Assembly (NCBI GenBank): GCA_964494505.1
Contig: CAZBRO010000008.1
Location: forward strand, 1 to 64,000
Length of the DNA: 64,000 nucleotides
Direction: 5' to 3'
Origin: CAIYRG01 sp964494505
Lineage (GTDB): Bacteria > Pseudomonadota > Alphaproteobacteria > Micropepsales > Micropepsaceae
Part shown: in pieces, positions 49,739-58,706 of the stretch
Layout: every line of letters begins with the position of its first letter
Position numbering within the stretch: the first letter of the stretch is position 1
Made by a program: the position numbers and the translations under genes
Notes under the pieces: generated by a model
Told to the model about the DNA's origin: nothing
Databases searched by the model: none
Seen by the model: the letters and a program-made list of their open reading frames with translations, nothing else

Positions 49739-50584
49739 ATGGCGGGATTGGTTTCATCGGCGCGGCTGCTGGCCGGCATTGCGGTCGTTTCTGTTTCGGC
49801 GGCGCTTGTCGCAGGCGCGGCTGCGCAAACCGCCGCCGTGCCGGATTTTTCGTCGAACGGAGCCGCCTGGGCACAAGGGAACGGCGTCAATTTCATCGCC
49901 GTCCCCGGCTCGCCCAGCCCCATCGTCAACGATCCGGCGCATCCCCATTACAGCAACCAGGAGGCAAGGCGTCTCGGCATCGAGCCGACCTACCGCATCG
50001 CCGACCTCACCAATCCCAATCTGAAGCAATGGGCGAAGGACGTGATGAAAAAGGACAATGACGAGGTCCTGAAGGGCAAGATCGCCTATACGCCGGGGTC
50101 CTCGTGCAAGCCCGCAGGCACGCCCGTCTTCATGCTGGACGGCGGCCCGTTCTATTTCGTGCAGACGCCCAAGGAAGTCCTGATCGTCGCGTCCGAGGAT
50201 TCCAACGCCCGCCACGTCTATATGAACGTGCCCCATTCGGCGAATCCGAAACCCTCCTGGTACGGAGAATCGGTCGGGCACTACGAGAACGGCGACACGC
50301 TGGTCGTGGATACCATCGGGCTCACGACCAAGACGTTCGTCGATCAGTTCCGCACGCCCCACACCGACAGACTGCACGTCGTGGAGCGCTGGCATTTGCT
50401 GAACGGCGGCAAGAACCTGGAAATCGAAGTCACCATCGACGATCCAGGCACGTTCAACCAGCCCTGGAAAGGGCTGGTGCGCCTTAAGCGTGGCGATGAG
50501 CCGTACACGGAGTTCGTCTGTTCCGAGGGCAATCACAATCTTTTCGATTACGGCATCCCGAAAGCCGACAAAGCGGATTTCTGA
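49739..50584 (+). CDS. Conserved secreted protein of unknown function
   Basis: This 281-residue exported protein has a signal peptide (LLAGIAVVSVSAALVAGAAAQ). The mature part includes PFYFVQTPKEVLIVASEDSNARHVYMN, PSWYGESVGHYENGDTLVVDTIGL, VDQFRTPHTDRLHVVERWHL and VTIDDPGTFNQPW, a pattern I recognise from a family common in Acidobacteria and Sphingomonas-like genomes that has no assigned function. A beta-rich fold is likely. GGGGAG precedes the ATG at 49739, and the signal peptide supports that start within a longer open frame. Confidence 0.75.
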   Translation: MAGLVSSARLLAGIAVVSVSAALVAGAAAQTAAVPDFSSNGAAWAQGNGVNFIAVPGSPSPIVNDPAHPHYSNQEARRLGIEPTYRIADLTNPNLKQWAKDVMKKDNDEVLKGKIAYTPGSSCKPAGTPVFMLDGGPFYFVQTPKEVLIVASEDSNARHVYMNVPHSANPKPSWYGESVGHYENGDTLVVDTIGLTTKTFVDQFRTPHTDRLHVVERWHLLNGGKNLEIEVTIDDPGTFNQPWKGLVRLKRGDEPYTEFVCSEGNHNLFDYGIPKADKADF

Positions 50585-50618
50585 GCGGCGTCATCGGGCG
50601 GGCGTCCCCGCCTCGCGC

Positions 50619-51389
50619 TCAATTCCCTCTCAGCAGCGGCCAGGCGAGGGCTTGGAACGCCGAACGCGGTGTGGCTCCGGTAGCAAGTCCGGTGTCCGGA
50701 AAGAGGCCGGCCGGGGGGCGGAAATGCGCTCCCGACAGAAGATCGAAGATGGGCAGCAACGCCGCGTAATTGCAGCCGGCATGTTCCGGCGCCGGCGAAT
50801 GATGCAGGCGATGATAGGCCGGCGAATTCAGAAGCCACCAGGCGGGGCCGAAATCGAGCCTCAAATTCGCATGCGAGACGAAATTGTATGTTGCAAGAAG
50901 CCCGTATGAGACCACGATCACGGGCGATGCCTTGAACAGCATCCCTATGGCAAGCCAGACGGTCAGGCTCTTGATCCACGATTCGAGCCAGAAGTGACGA
51001 ACCGTCGTCGTCGTGCCGAAACTTTCATCGCTGTGATGGAGCGAGTGCATCGCCCACAGAAACGGGATTGCGTGCTGCGCGCGGTGGAAGAGGTACTCGC
51101 CCATGTCCATCGCAACGACGTAGATGGCTATGCCCAGGATCAAGCCGGCCCCGCCTGCCGGGAGCAGGAAAAGGCCGCCATGGGCCTGGTTCACCGTAAA
51201 ACTGGTGATCGGAGCGAGCCATGCGGAGCCGATTACCTGAGCGGCAAAGCCGAATCCTCCGATGCCCAGATTGCGAAAGATGCCGGTCTGTTCCGGTATT
51301 GCCGGCCGCGCGCGCTCCACGAGGCCCAAAAACAACATCGCCGCCAATTGAATGACCGCTGCGAAGGCGAACGCGTAGATCCCTGGCAA
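50619..51389 (-). CDS. Sterol desaturase/fatty acid hydroxylase superfamily protein
   Basis: This 256-residue integral membrane di-iron protein has the eight-histidine pattern of the family: HRAQHAIPFLWAMHSLHHSDE and, later, HRLHHSPAPEHAGCNYA. Several membrane helices surround it. Bacterial members hydroxylate or desaturate lipids, carotenoids or sterol-like compounds. It converges on the secreted-protein gene and is divergent from the ABC exporter operon by 149 bases. Confidence 0.9.
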   Translation of the reverse strand: MPGIYAFAFAAVIQLAAMLFLGLVERARPAIPEQTGIFRNLGIGGFGFAAQVIGSAWLAPITSFTVNQAHGGLFLLPAGGAGLILGIAIYVVAMDMGEYLFHRAQHAIPFLWAMHSLHHSDESFGTTTTVRHFWLESWIKSLTVWLAIGMLFKASPVIVVSYGLLATYNFVSHANLRLDFGPAWWLLNSPAYHRLHHSPAPEHAGCNYAALLPIFDLLSGAHFRPPAGLFPDTGLATGATPRSAFQALAWPLLRGN

Positions 51390-51538
51390 TCGAGCACCCG
51401 GTGAGCGGTCAAAGGCATCCCTAGCAGGCAGCGATAGGGCACATCATGACATTTCGCAGGACGGGACTCACGGAACTGTGCCGCTGCCGGAAGAAGGGAA
51501 CAATGCAATCCGGACCAATATCTCTCTAGAATGACCCG

Positions 51539-52231
51539 ATGCGTTCGCCCGGTTCAGCCTCTCCCCTCCTTTCGGCGACCCAGTTGAAGAAGTCCGTCCC
51601 CGGCGGGCGGGTTCTGTTCGACGGGCTGGAACTGGCGCTCCGTCCCGGCGAGTTCGTCGCCGTCATGGGCGAATCGGGCGCGGGCAAATCCACGCTTCTG
51701 AACCTCATCGCAGGGCTCGATGTGCCGGACGCGGGCAGTATCGCGATCAAAGGCACGCCGCTGGAGGCGCTCGACGACGATGCCCGCACGCGGCTGAGAC
51801 GCGAGGCAATCGGCTTCGTGTTCCAGGCATTTCACATTTTGCCCCATCTGACGCTCGCCCAGAATGTGGCGCTGCCGCTGGTGCTGCAGCACGGCGGCGC
51901 GAAGGAGTCGCAGGCCCGCGCCGAGGCCGTTCTCGCCTCGGTCGGACTTGCGGGCCGCGGCAGCGATTTTCCCCGCGCGCTCTCCGGGGGCGAGCTGCAG
52001 CGGGTCGCCATCGCGCGTGCCCTGGTGCATTCCCCCGCCCTCATTCTCGCCGACGAACCGACTGGCAATCTCGATCCCGAAACGGCGGCCCGCATTCTCG
52101 ACCTCTTCGCGACCGAAGTGCGGGATTCGGGCGCGGGCGTGCTGCTGGTCACCCATTCGCAGGTGGCCGCCTCGGTTGCCGACCGCACGCTCATCCTCAC
52201 CCGCAACGGATTGGTCGAGCATGGAAGCTGA
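51539..52231 (+). CDS. ABC transporter ATP-binding protein (LolD/MacB/YbbA-like)
   Basis: This 230-residue ATPase has Walker A GESGAGKST, Q-loop FVFQAFHILPHLT, signature LSGGELQRVAIARAL, Walker B LILADEPTGNLD and the switch His in VTHSQVAA. FQxxxLxPxLT and DEPTGNLD are diagnostic of the MacB/LolD/YbbA group, which powers FtsX-type permeases that move lipids or peptides out of the inner membrane. The permease gene starts 11 bases before its stop. Confidence 0.92.
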   Translation: MRSPGSASPLLSATQLKKSVPGGRVLFDGLELALRPGEFVAVMGESGAGKSTLLNLIAGLDVPDAGSIAIKGTPLEALDDDARTRLRREAIGFVFQAFHILPHLTLAQNVALPLVLQHGGAKESQARAEAVLASVGLAGRGSDFPRALSGGELQRVAIARALVHSPALILADEPTGNLDPETAARILDLFATEVRDSGAGVLLVTHSQVAASVADRTLILTRNGLVEHGS

Positions 52232-54800
52232 TTTCGCCGGCATGAGCGGGGTTGCCACCCGCTGGATGATCGCCGGCGAATGGCGGGCGCATCCGGCGCG
52301 CGTCATCATGGCGGCCATCGCGATTGCGGTGGGCGTGGCGCTCGGCTTTGCGGTGCATCTGATCAACGCATCTGCGCTCGACGAATTCGCCCGCGCGGTG
52401 AAGACGGTGAACGGCGACGCCGACCTGCAGGTGCATGCGGTGACGCCGCTCGGCTTCGATGAGGCGCTTTATCCGAAGCTTGCCCGCGTACCCGGAATCG
52501 CAGGCGCGAGCCCGATCGTGGAATTGCGCGCAGCCGTATCGCCGGATGTATCCCTGACGCTTCTCGGCGTCGACCCGTTTCTCGCGGCAATCGCGACGCC
52601 GAGCCTGATCGGGCGGCGGGCGGAAGCCGCCCCTGCCCAACGGGGCGCGAATGCGCAGCCATCGACGGCGGAGGAGGCCTTCGACGCGAATGCGGTCTAT
52701 CTGTCCGAAGCCGCGCTGACCGAGACCGGCAAACACATCGGCGATGAGATCGTGTTCTCCGCGCAAGGCAGAAACCTGCCGTTCACCGTCGCAGGAACGC
52801 TCCCCGGCGTGCCGGAGGGCGAGAGCATCGCCGTCACCGACATCGCCGCGGCGCAATGGCGGTTCGCAACGCTCGGCCGTTTGCAGCGGATCGACCTCAA
52901 GCTCGCCCAAGGCGCCGACGCCGCACAGGTGCGGACAGCACTTGCCGCCCTGCTGCCGAAGGACGCGGAGATCGCCAATCAGGAGACCGAGGCGCGGCGC
53001 ACGGATGCGCTGTCCCGCGCCTACCGCGTCAATCTCGACATGCTGGCGCTGATGGCGCTCCTGACCGGCGGGTTTCTCGCCTTTTCGGCGCAAGCTCTGT
53101 CGGTGGCGCGGCGGCGGCCGCAATTCGCGCTGTTGCGCGTGCTGGGCGTGGAGCGTCGCGGCCTGCTGAGGCAAGTGCTGCTCGAAGGGGCGATGGTCGG
53201 CGTCGCGGGCTCGCTGCTCGGGCTCGGTTTGGGACTTGTGCTCGCCGAGACGGCGCTCGACGTGCTCGGGGGCGATCTCGGCAGCGGCTATTTCAGCGGC
53301 ACGCATCCGGCCCTGATTTTCGCGCCCGCGGCGGCGGCGATTTTTTTCGCGCTGGGCGTTCTCGCAGCCCTGCTCGGGAGCGTGCTGCCCGCGCGCGATG
53401 CGGCACGCGCGCAGCCGGCGGTGGCGCTGAAAGAGATGGGGGATGCCGCCGATCCCAATTCCGCGCCCGGTGCTCGCATCGCGTTCGGGTTGCTGCTGGC
53501 GGGAGGAGCGAGCGCGTTTCTGCCGGCGTTCGGCGGTTTGCCGTTCTTCGGCTATCTCTCGATTGCGCTTTTGCTCGCGGGCGGAGTCGCCGCAATGCCG
53601 CTGCTGGCGCGCGTGCTGCTGGCGCCGGTGCAGCGTTTGGCGCTGCCGGTGCCGGCCCATCTCGCCTCCAAGCATCTCTGGGGCGCGCCATCGCAAGCGG
53701 CGATTGCGCTTTGCGGGATTGTCGCGAGCACCAGCCTGATGATCGCCATGGCGGTGATGATCACGAGCTTCCGCGCCTCGGTGGATTCCTGGCTGGTGCA
53801 GGTGCTGCCGGCTGACATCTATCTGCGCGTCGAGGGGGACGATTTCGGGGCGTTTGCGCCGGAGGTGCAACAGAAGCTGGCGGCGGTGCCCGGCATCGCG
53901 AGCATCCATTTCCGCAAATTGACGCCGCTGCGGCTGTCGCCCGAGCAACCGCCGATTGCGCTGTTGGCCGAAGACATAGACCCGGCCGATCCGGGAAAAA
54001 TCCTGCCGCTGATCGGGGCGGCTCTGCCGGTGCCGCAAGGCGCCATCCCGGTGTGGCTGTCCGAGCCCGCGACATGGCTTTACCCCTATCGCGCAGGCCA
54101 AACGATTGCGCTCCCGCTCAACGCAACGGGGGCGGCCACGCGCGTATTCGTCGCCGGCATCTGGCGCGATTACGGCCGCCAGCAGGGCACGATTGCGATG
54201 AATGCCTCCGATTACACAAGGCTGACGGGGGATGCGCTTCGCTCGGATGCCGCGATCACGCTTAGCGGCGACGCGGATGCGCGCTCCGTCACCGAGGCGA
54301 TGCGCGCGGCGATGCCGCCCGAACTTTCGCAGCGCGTCAGCTTCGCGCCGTCGCGGGAGTTGCGGGCGCTGTCGCTGCAGATTTTCGACCGCAGCTTCGC
54401 GGTAACCTATGTGCTGGAGGCCATCGCGATCCTGGTGGGATTGGCGGGCGTCGCCGCGACGTTTTCGGCGCAGACGCTGGCGCGGACCAAGGAATTCGGA
54501 ATGTTGCGCCATATCGGCGTGCTTAAGCGACAGATCGTGGCCATGCTGGCAGCCGAAGGCGCGCTGCTCGGCGCGGTCGGCGTGGTGGCGGGGATCGGGC
54601 TCGGCATCGCCATCGGAGAGGTGCTGATCCACGTCATCAATCCGCAGTCCTTCCATTGGACCATGGAAACGCGCCTGCCGTTCGCGCTGTTCGCGACCGT
54701 CACGGTGGCGCTGGTCGCAGCTTCGGCGGGAACTGCGCTCTTGGCCGGCCGGCGGGCGCTGTCATCGGATGCCGTGCGCGCGGTCAGGGAGGATTGGTGA
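52221..54800 (+). CDS. FtsX-type ABC permease, duplicated (YbbP-like)
   Basis: This 859-residue permease has an N-terminal membrane helix, a large periplasmic domain and two FtsX-type blocks, one around residues 270-430 (LDMLALMALLTGGFLAFSAQALSVARRRPQFALLRVLGVERR) and one at the C-terminus (AIAILVGLAGVAATFSAQTLARTKEFGMLRHIGVLKRQ). Duplicated FtsX architecture of this size resembles YbbP, where one chain supplies both halves. The ATG at 52221 overlaps the ATPase gene by 11 bases, and its stop overlaps the next start as TGATG. Confidence 0.88.
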   Translation: MEADFAGMSGVATRWMIAGEWRAHPARVIMAAIAIAVGVALGFAVHLINASALDEFARAVKTVNGDADLQVHAVTPLGFDEALYPKLARVPGIAGASPIVELRAAVSPDVSLTLLGVDPFLAAIATPSLIGRRAEAAPAQRGANAQPSTAEEAFDANAVYLSEAALTETGKHIGDEIVFSAQGRNLPFTVAGTLPGVPEGESIAVTDIAAAQWRFATLGRLQRIDLKLAQGADAAQVRTALAALLPKDAEIANQETEARRTDALSRAYRVNLDMLALMALLTGGFLAFSAQALSVARRRPQFALLRVLGVERRGLLRQVLLEGAMVGVAGSLLGLGLGLVLAETALDVLGGDLGSGYFSGTHPALIFAPAAAAIFFALGVLAALLGSVLPARDAARAQPAVALKEMGDAADPNSAPGARIAFGLLLAGGASAFLPAFGGLPFFGYLSIALLLAGGVAAMPLLARVLLAPVQRLALPVPAHLASKHLWGAPSQAAIALCGIVASTSLMIAMAVMITSFRASVDSWLVQVLPADIYLRVEGDDFGAFAPEVQQKLAAVPGIASIHFRKLTPLRLSPEQPPIALLAEDIDPADPGKILPLIGAALPVPQGAIPVWLSEPATWLYPYRAGQTIALPLNATGAATRVFVAGIWRDYGRQQGTIAMNASDYTRLTGDALRSDAAITLSGDADARSVTEAMRAAMPPELSQRVSFAPSRELRALSLQIFDRSFAVTYVLEAIAILVGLAGVAATFSAQTLARTKEFGMLRHIGVLKRQIVAMLAAEGALLGAVGVVAGIGLGIAIGEVLIHVINPQSFHWTMETRLPFALFATVTVALVAASAGTALLAGRRALSSDAVRAVREDW

Positions 54801-55882
54801 TGCGCGGTGCGAAGCTCGTCGCGGCTTTGCTGCTGCTGCTGGTGACGGCTGCGAGCGCGGCCGATGGGCCGGTGCTGCCGTCCTACCCCGAGATGCATCC
54901 GGGCGTGGCGTTCCGCTTTCCCGCCGATCACGGCGCCCATCCCGAGTTCCGCACGGAATGGTGGTACGTCACCGGCTGGCTCGATACGGACGACGGGCGC
55001 TCGTTCGGTTTCCAGGTGACGTTCTTCCGTACACGGCCGAAGGTGGACGAGCGCAATCCGAGCGCCTTTGCGCCCAAACAGATCCTGTTCGCGCATGCGG
55101 CACTGTCCGATCCCGCCGTGGGCCATCTGCTGCACGATCAGCGCGCGGCGCGCACCGGATTCGGGCTCGCCGAAGCCGCGACGGGCGACATGGATGTGGC
55201 GCTCGACGATTGGACTCTGAAGCGCGCGGGCGACGGCCGTATGCACACGCGCGTGCCGGCCAAGGATTTCACGCTCGATCTCGACTTTGCACCGATGCAG
55301 AAGCTGCTGCTCGAAGGCGACAACGGCTACAGCCGCAAAGGGCCGCTGCCGGCGGAGGCGAGCTATTACTACAGCATCCCGCATCTGTCGGTTTCCGGGA
55401 CGGTCGCGCGCGGGGAGCGGAAGATCGCCGTCAAAGGCACCGCCTGGCTCGACCGCGAATGGTCCACCTCCTATCTCGACCCGCACGCGGTCGGCTGGGA
55501 TTGGGTCGGGTTCAATCTCGACGACGGCGGGGCCATCATGGCCTTCCAGATTCGCGGGGACGACGGAAAGCCGCTGTGGGCGGGCGGCACGGTCCGCGAC
55601 GCGATGGGCGTGGCGACCGCGCTTTCGCCAAGCGATGTCCGCTTCGCCCAGATGCGGCACTGGCGCTCGCCCCGAACCGGCACGGATTATCCGGTCGGGC
55701 AGACGCTGACGCTACGGCTCCCGGCAGGCACGCGCGAATGGCCGATCACGCCCCTGTTCGACGACCAGGAACTCGACAGCCGCGCGGGCGGAGGCCCGGT
55801 CTATTGGGAGGGTGCGGCGCGGATACCGGGCGGCCGCGGCTATCTCGAACTCACGGGCTATTTCAAGCCGCTGAAGATGTGA
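54800..55882 (+). CDS. AttH/CrtC-like lipocalin-fold protein
   Basis: This 360-residue exported protein has a signal peptide (GAKLVAALLLLLVTAASAAD). The sequence FRTEWWYVTGWLDTDDGRSFGFQVTFFRTRP is the family hallmark shared by AttH and carotenoid 1,2-hydratase, which form a double lipocalin-like barrel. LDREWSTSYLDPHAVGWDWVGFNLDDGGAIMAFQIR marks the second barrel. In AttEFGH-type systems the protein works with an ABC exporter. Its start overlaps the permease stop by one base (TGATG), so it is co-translated with the exporter and may receive or modify its lipid cargo. Carotenoid hydration is unlikely, as no crt gene is near. Confidence 0.85.
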   Translation: MRGAKLVAALLLLLVTAASAADGPVLPSYPEMHPGVAFRFPADHGAHPEFRTEWWYVTGWLDTDDGRSFGFQVTFFRTRPKVDERNPSAFAPKQILFAHAALSDPAVGHLLHDQRAARTGFGLAEAATGDMDVALDDWTLKRAGDGRMHTRVPAKDFTLDLDFAPMQKLLLEGDNGYSRKGPLPAEASYYYSIPHLSVSGTVARGERKIAVKGTAWLDREWSTSYLDPHAVGWDWVGFNLDDGGAIMAFQIRGDDGKPLWAGGTVRDAMGVATALSPSDVRFAQMRHWRSPRTGTDYPVGQTLTLRLPAGTREWPITPLFDDQELDSRAGGGPVYWEGAARIPGGRGYLELTGYFKPLKM

Positions 55883-55988
55883 GTCTGCCTCATTGCGGCG
55901 TCCCGCGGCGGCCCAAGGCTGGCGTGAGCGCCCGACTGTGCTAGCGTGCCCCTCAAGACAAACGATGCCGGGCCAGGAAACCCCATTC

Positions 55989-57269
55989 ATGACCGAAGAG
56001 GCAATTTTCCGGCGCATGGCGAAGCGGCTTCTGCCCTTCATCATGCTGCTGTACGTGGTGAACTATATCGACCGCGTGAATGTCGGTTTCGCCGCGCTGA
56101 CCATGAACAAGGACCTCGGCCTGTCGCCCGCCGTGTTCGGCTTCGGCGCCAGCATCTTCTTCATCGGCTATCTGATTTTCCAGGTGCCGGCCAACCTGAT
56201 CCTGGACAAAATCGGCGCGCGGCGCTGGGTGTTCATCATTCTTTCGGTGTGGGGCGTGCTTTCCGCGTGCAATGCCTTCATCGCGGGCGAAAACAGCTTC
56301 TACATCCTGCGCTTCTTCTTGGGCGTCGCGGAGGCCGGCTTCTTTCCCGGCATGCTGCTCTATATGACCTTTTGGTTTCCGCAATCCTGGCGCAGCCGCT
56401 TCGTGGGCGTCTTCATGGCCGCGATTCCGCTCGCCAACATCATCGGCGGACCTCTCTCCACGACCATTCTGGGGCTGGATGGCGTCGCGGGCCTGCATGG
56501 CTGGCAATGGATGTTCATTCTGGAAGGCGTTCCGGCTTCTCTCCTCGGCTTCTTGGCGCTGAGACTGCTGCCCGACCGGCCGGCAAGCGCGTCGTGGCTG
56601 AGCGATGAGGAAAAGCGGATCGTCATCGCGCGGCTGAAGACCGACGAAGGCACGACCGAGCATCGCGATTTCTGGCCGGCCGTGACCGACCCCCGCGTGA
56701 TCGCATTGGGGCTCGCGCTGCTCGGAAACCAGATCGGCCTTTACGGCGTGCAGTTATGGCTGCCGCAGATCGTGAAGGACATGGGATTCAGCAATTTCGC
56801 AACCGGCTTCGTGGTGGCGCTCTGCTTCGTGGCCGCCATGGTGATCATGATTTATTGGGCGCGGCGCAGCGACGCCAAGCGCGAGCGCATCTGGCATTCG
56901 GCGATTCCGCTGCTCTTGGGCGCGTTCGGACTGATGGTGGCCGCCATGACGCAGTCCAATGCGGTGGTGCTTGTGTCGCTCGCGGTCGCCCTGGTGGGCA
57001 CGCTTGCCTATAACGGGCCGTTCTTCAGCCTGCCATCGACATTCCTCGCGGGCACCGCGGCAGCGGGCGGCGTAGGATTCGTCAACACCATCGGGAGCCT
57101 CGGGCGGTTCATCGGGCCGTGGGGCGTGGGCCTGCTCAAGGAATCGAGCGGCGGCTATTCCTCCGCTATGGCGGCGATGGGCGCGGCCATGCTGGTGTCG
57201 GGGCTTATTGTGGTGGCCATGGGTCGCATGTTGACCGTGCGCAAGCCGGCCGCACAGGCAGCGGAATAG
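55989..57269 (+). CDS. MFS transporter, anion:cation symporter (ACS) family
   Basis: This 426-residue, twelve-helix carrier shows the ACS signature: LPFIMLLYVVNYIDRVNVGFAALTMNKDLGLSPAVFGFGASIFFIGY, then FFLGVAEAGFFPGMLLYMTFWFP. Members transport hexuronates, tartrate, phthalate or other organic anions with protons. The ATG at 55989 matches the family N-terminus; an ATG at 55965 in the same frame is an alternative. It lies 106 bases after the AttH-like gene and is probably a separate unit. Confidence 0.88.
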   Translation: MTEEAIFRRMAKRLLPFIMLLYVVNYIDRVNVGFAALTMNKDLGLSPAVFGFGASIFFIGYLIFQVPANLILDKIGARRWVFIILSVWGVLSACNAFIAGENSFYILRFFLGVAEAGFFPGMLLYMTFWFPQSWRSRFVGVFMAAIPLANIIGGPLSTTILGLDGVAGLHGWQWMFILEGVPASLLGFLALRLLPDRPASASWLSDEEKRIVIARLKTDEGTTEHRDFWPAVTDPRVIALGLALLGNQIGLYGVQLWLPQIVKDMGFSNFATGFVVALCFVAAMVIMIYWARRSDAKRERIWHSAIPLLLGAFGLMVAAMTQSNAVVLVSLAVALVGTLAYNGPFFSLPSTFLAGTAAAGGVGFVNTIGSLGRFIGPWGVGLLKESSGGYSSAMAAMGAAMLVSGLIVVAMGRMLTVRKPAAQAAE

Positions 57270-57318
57270 GCCCCCTCCGCTCGCATTCGCGAGCACCTCC
57301 CCCGCAAGCAGGGGAGGA
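57270..57318 (-). repeat. Family A unit in a convergent gap
   Basis: A reverse unit: GCCCCCTCCG, small hairpin CTCGC-ATTC-GCGAG, large hairpin CCTCCCC-CGCAAGC-AGGGGAGG with one mismatch. It starts at the base after the MFS stop codon and precedes the hydrolase stop at 57331. Confidence 0.85.
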
Positions 57319-57330
57319 TCCAAAAGCGTT

Positions 57331-58683
57331 CTAACGCGCGACTGCGTCGCGGGTGTAGTATTTCGCGCTATAGGCTTTGGGCTGGAATTCCGGATGATAG
57401 CGGCACGGGCCGTCGAAGCCGGTGCGCAATTGCTCGCAGGCTTCGGCGAAATGTCCGGCTTCGGGCTTGTATCCCATCACGATCCACTGGTTCAGCAGTT
57501 CGAGCGCCGCCACGATTTCGGGTGCGCTCTGCCCGGTGTGCAGCGCTTCGTCCGTATAGGCCTGCACCAGCCGGTCCTCGTTGCCCGCCGCGCGCACCGC
57601 ATCGCGGTAAACCGATTCAACCTCAACCGTCACCTGCGGATCGTTGATCGAATGGATCGCCACCATCGGAACGGGGAGGACGCCCGTGGGCTGACCGTCC
57701 TTCTTCAGCGCCTCGCGCGCGGCCGGATCGGCCGCAAAGCGCGCGACTTCGCGGTTCAGCGCCACGTCGTCGGCGGAACCCTTGTATTGGATGCCCATAT
57801 TGGAGAAGGCGCTTCCGCCATGGGTGATGCGCTGGTCGATCTCACGAAACAGGAACGTCGCCGCCTGCATGTGCCGCGTCAGCATCCGCTCGGGAAATCC
57901 CATCACGCCGATGATATTGGCGAGATTCTGCTTCTGCTGATCGCTGCGCGCGGCCGCCGGTTTCGAGACGCCGGTGCATTCGTCGACCCGGGCATCCATG
58001 TCCTTCAGCGTCAGCATGGTGTCGTGGGAAAGGCCCATCCATAGCGGGTATTGCGGCTCACCGGGGCGCGGCAGGTTCTTGCAATAATATTGATAGACCA
58101 CGCGCAGATCGGCGCGGAATTCGTAGCCGACAGCCGCACCCGACACGAGCCCGCTGTTCAGGAACACGCCGTCATAGGCGAAGCTGCCGTCCCCGTTCTT
58201 CGCGTGCGTCTCGATCAGCTTGGCCGCGACCAGCCCGCCATAGGAGGCGCCGTGCAATATGGTGCGCTTGGGCTTGGCGATGCGGTCAATAAAGAATTGC
58301 CGGGCGGCCTCGGTATCGGCCGCGGCCATCTGCACGCCATAGCCTTCGCGGCGATAGGTCGAGGCGACCCAGCCATAGCCGCGCTCAATCTCGACCGCAT
58401 ATTTCGTGAGATCGCCCATGCTGCTGGAGGATTTCGGCGGCTCGGTCGCAGGCCCGCCATGGGCGAAGACGATCAGGTTTCCATTCCAGCTCTTGGGCAT
58501 GGCGGCGAGCACATAGGCGCCCGTCTCGAGCTTCGCACCGTAGCAGGTGGCAATGGCCGCGACCGCGTCCGGACATTTCACGGAATCGGGGAGCCCGGAT
58601 TTCAGGGCCTCCTGCGCGAGAGCCGGCATGGACAGCATCGAACCGGCGAGCAAAGCGAGCGGCAAGGATTTCGAAAGGCGCAT
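57331..58683 (-). CDS. Exported alpha/beta hydrolase (tannase/feruloyl-esterase-like)
   Basis: This 450-residue protein has a signal peptide (LPLALLAGSMLSMPALAQ). The alpha/beta-hydrolase core has NLIVFAHGGPATEPP (oxyanion region), the nucleophile Ser147 in ILHGASYGGLVAAKL and, later, acid and His candidates in IHSINDPQV and EALHTGQS. Several cysteines (CPDAVAAIATCYG, DECTG, CEQLRTGFDGPC) suggest disulfides in the periplasm. Substrates of similar proteins are esters or peptides. It follows the gene ending at 58707 by 23 bases. Confidence 0.78.
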   Translation of the reverse strand: MRLSKSLPLALLAGSMLSMPALAQEALKSGLPDSVKCPDAVAAIATCYGAKLETGAYVLAAMPKSWNGNLIVFAHGGPATEPPKSSSSMGDLTKYAVEIERGYGWVASTYRREGYGVQMAAADTEAARQFFIDRIAKPKRTILHGASYGGLVAAKLIETHAKNGDGSFAYDGVFLNSGLVSGAAVGYEFRADLRVVYQYYCKNLPRPGEPQYPLWMGLSHDTMLTLKDMDARVDECTGVSKPAAARSDQQKQNLANIIGVMGFPERMLTRHMQAATFLFREIDQRITHGGSAFSNMGIQYKGSADDVALNREVARFAADPAAREALKKDGQPTGVLPVPMVAIHSINDPQVTVEVESVYRDAVRAAGNEDRLVQAYTDEALHTGQSAPEIVAALELLNQWIVMGYKPEAGHFAEACEQLRTGFDGPCRYHPEFQPKAYSAKYYTRDAVAR

Positions 58684-58706
58684 GTTCCGGCTCCCTTTCT
58701 CTTGAA

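Noticed and set aside
57270..57318. Conventional intrinsic terminator after the ACS-type MFS gene
   Set aside because: The hairpin belongs to the family A repeat and no T-run follows it on either strand, so it is listed as a repeat.
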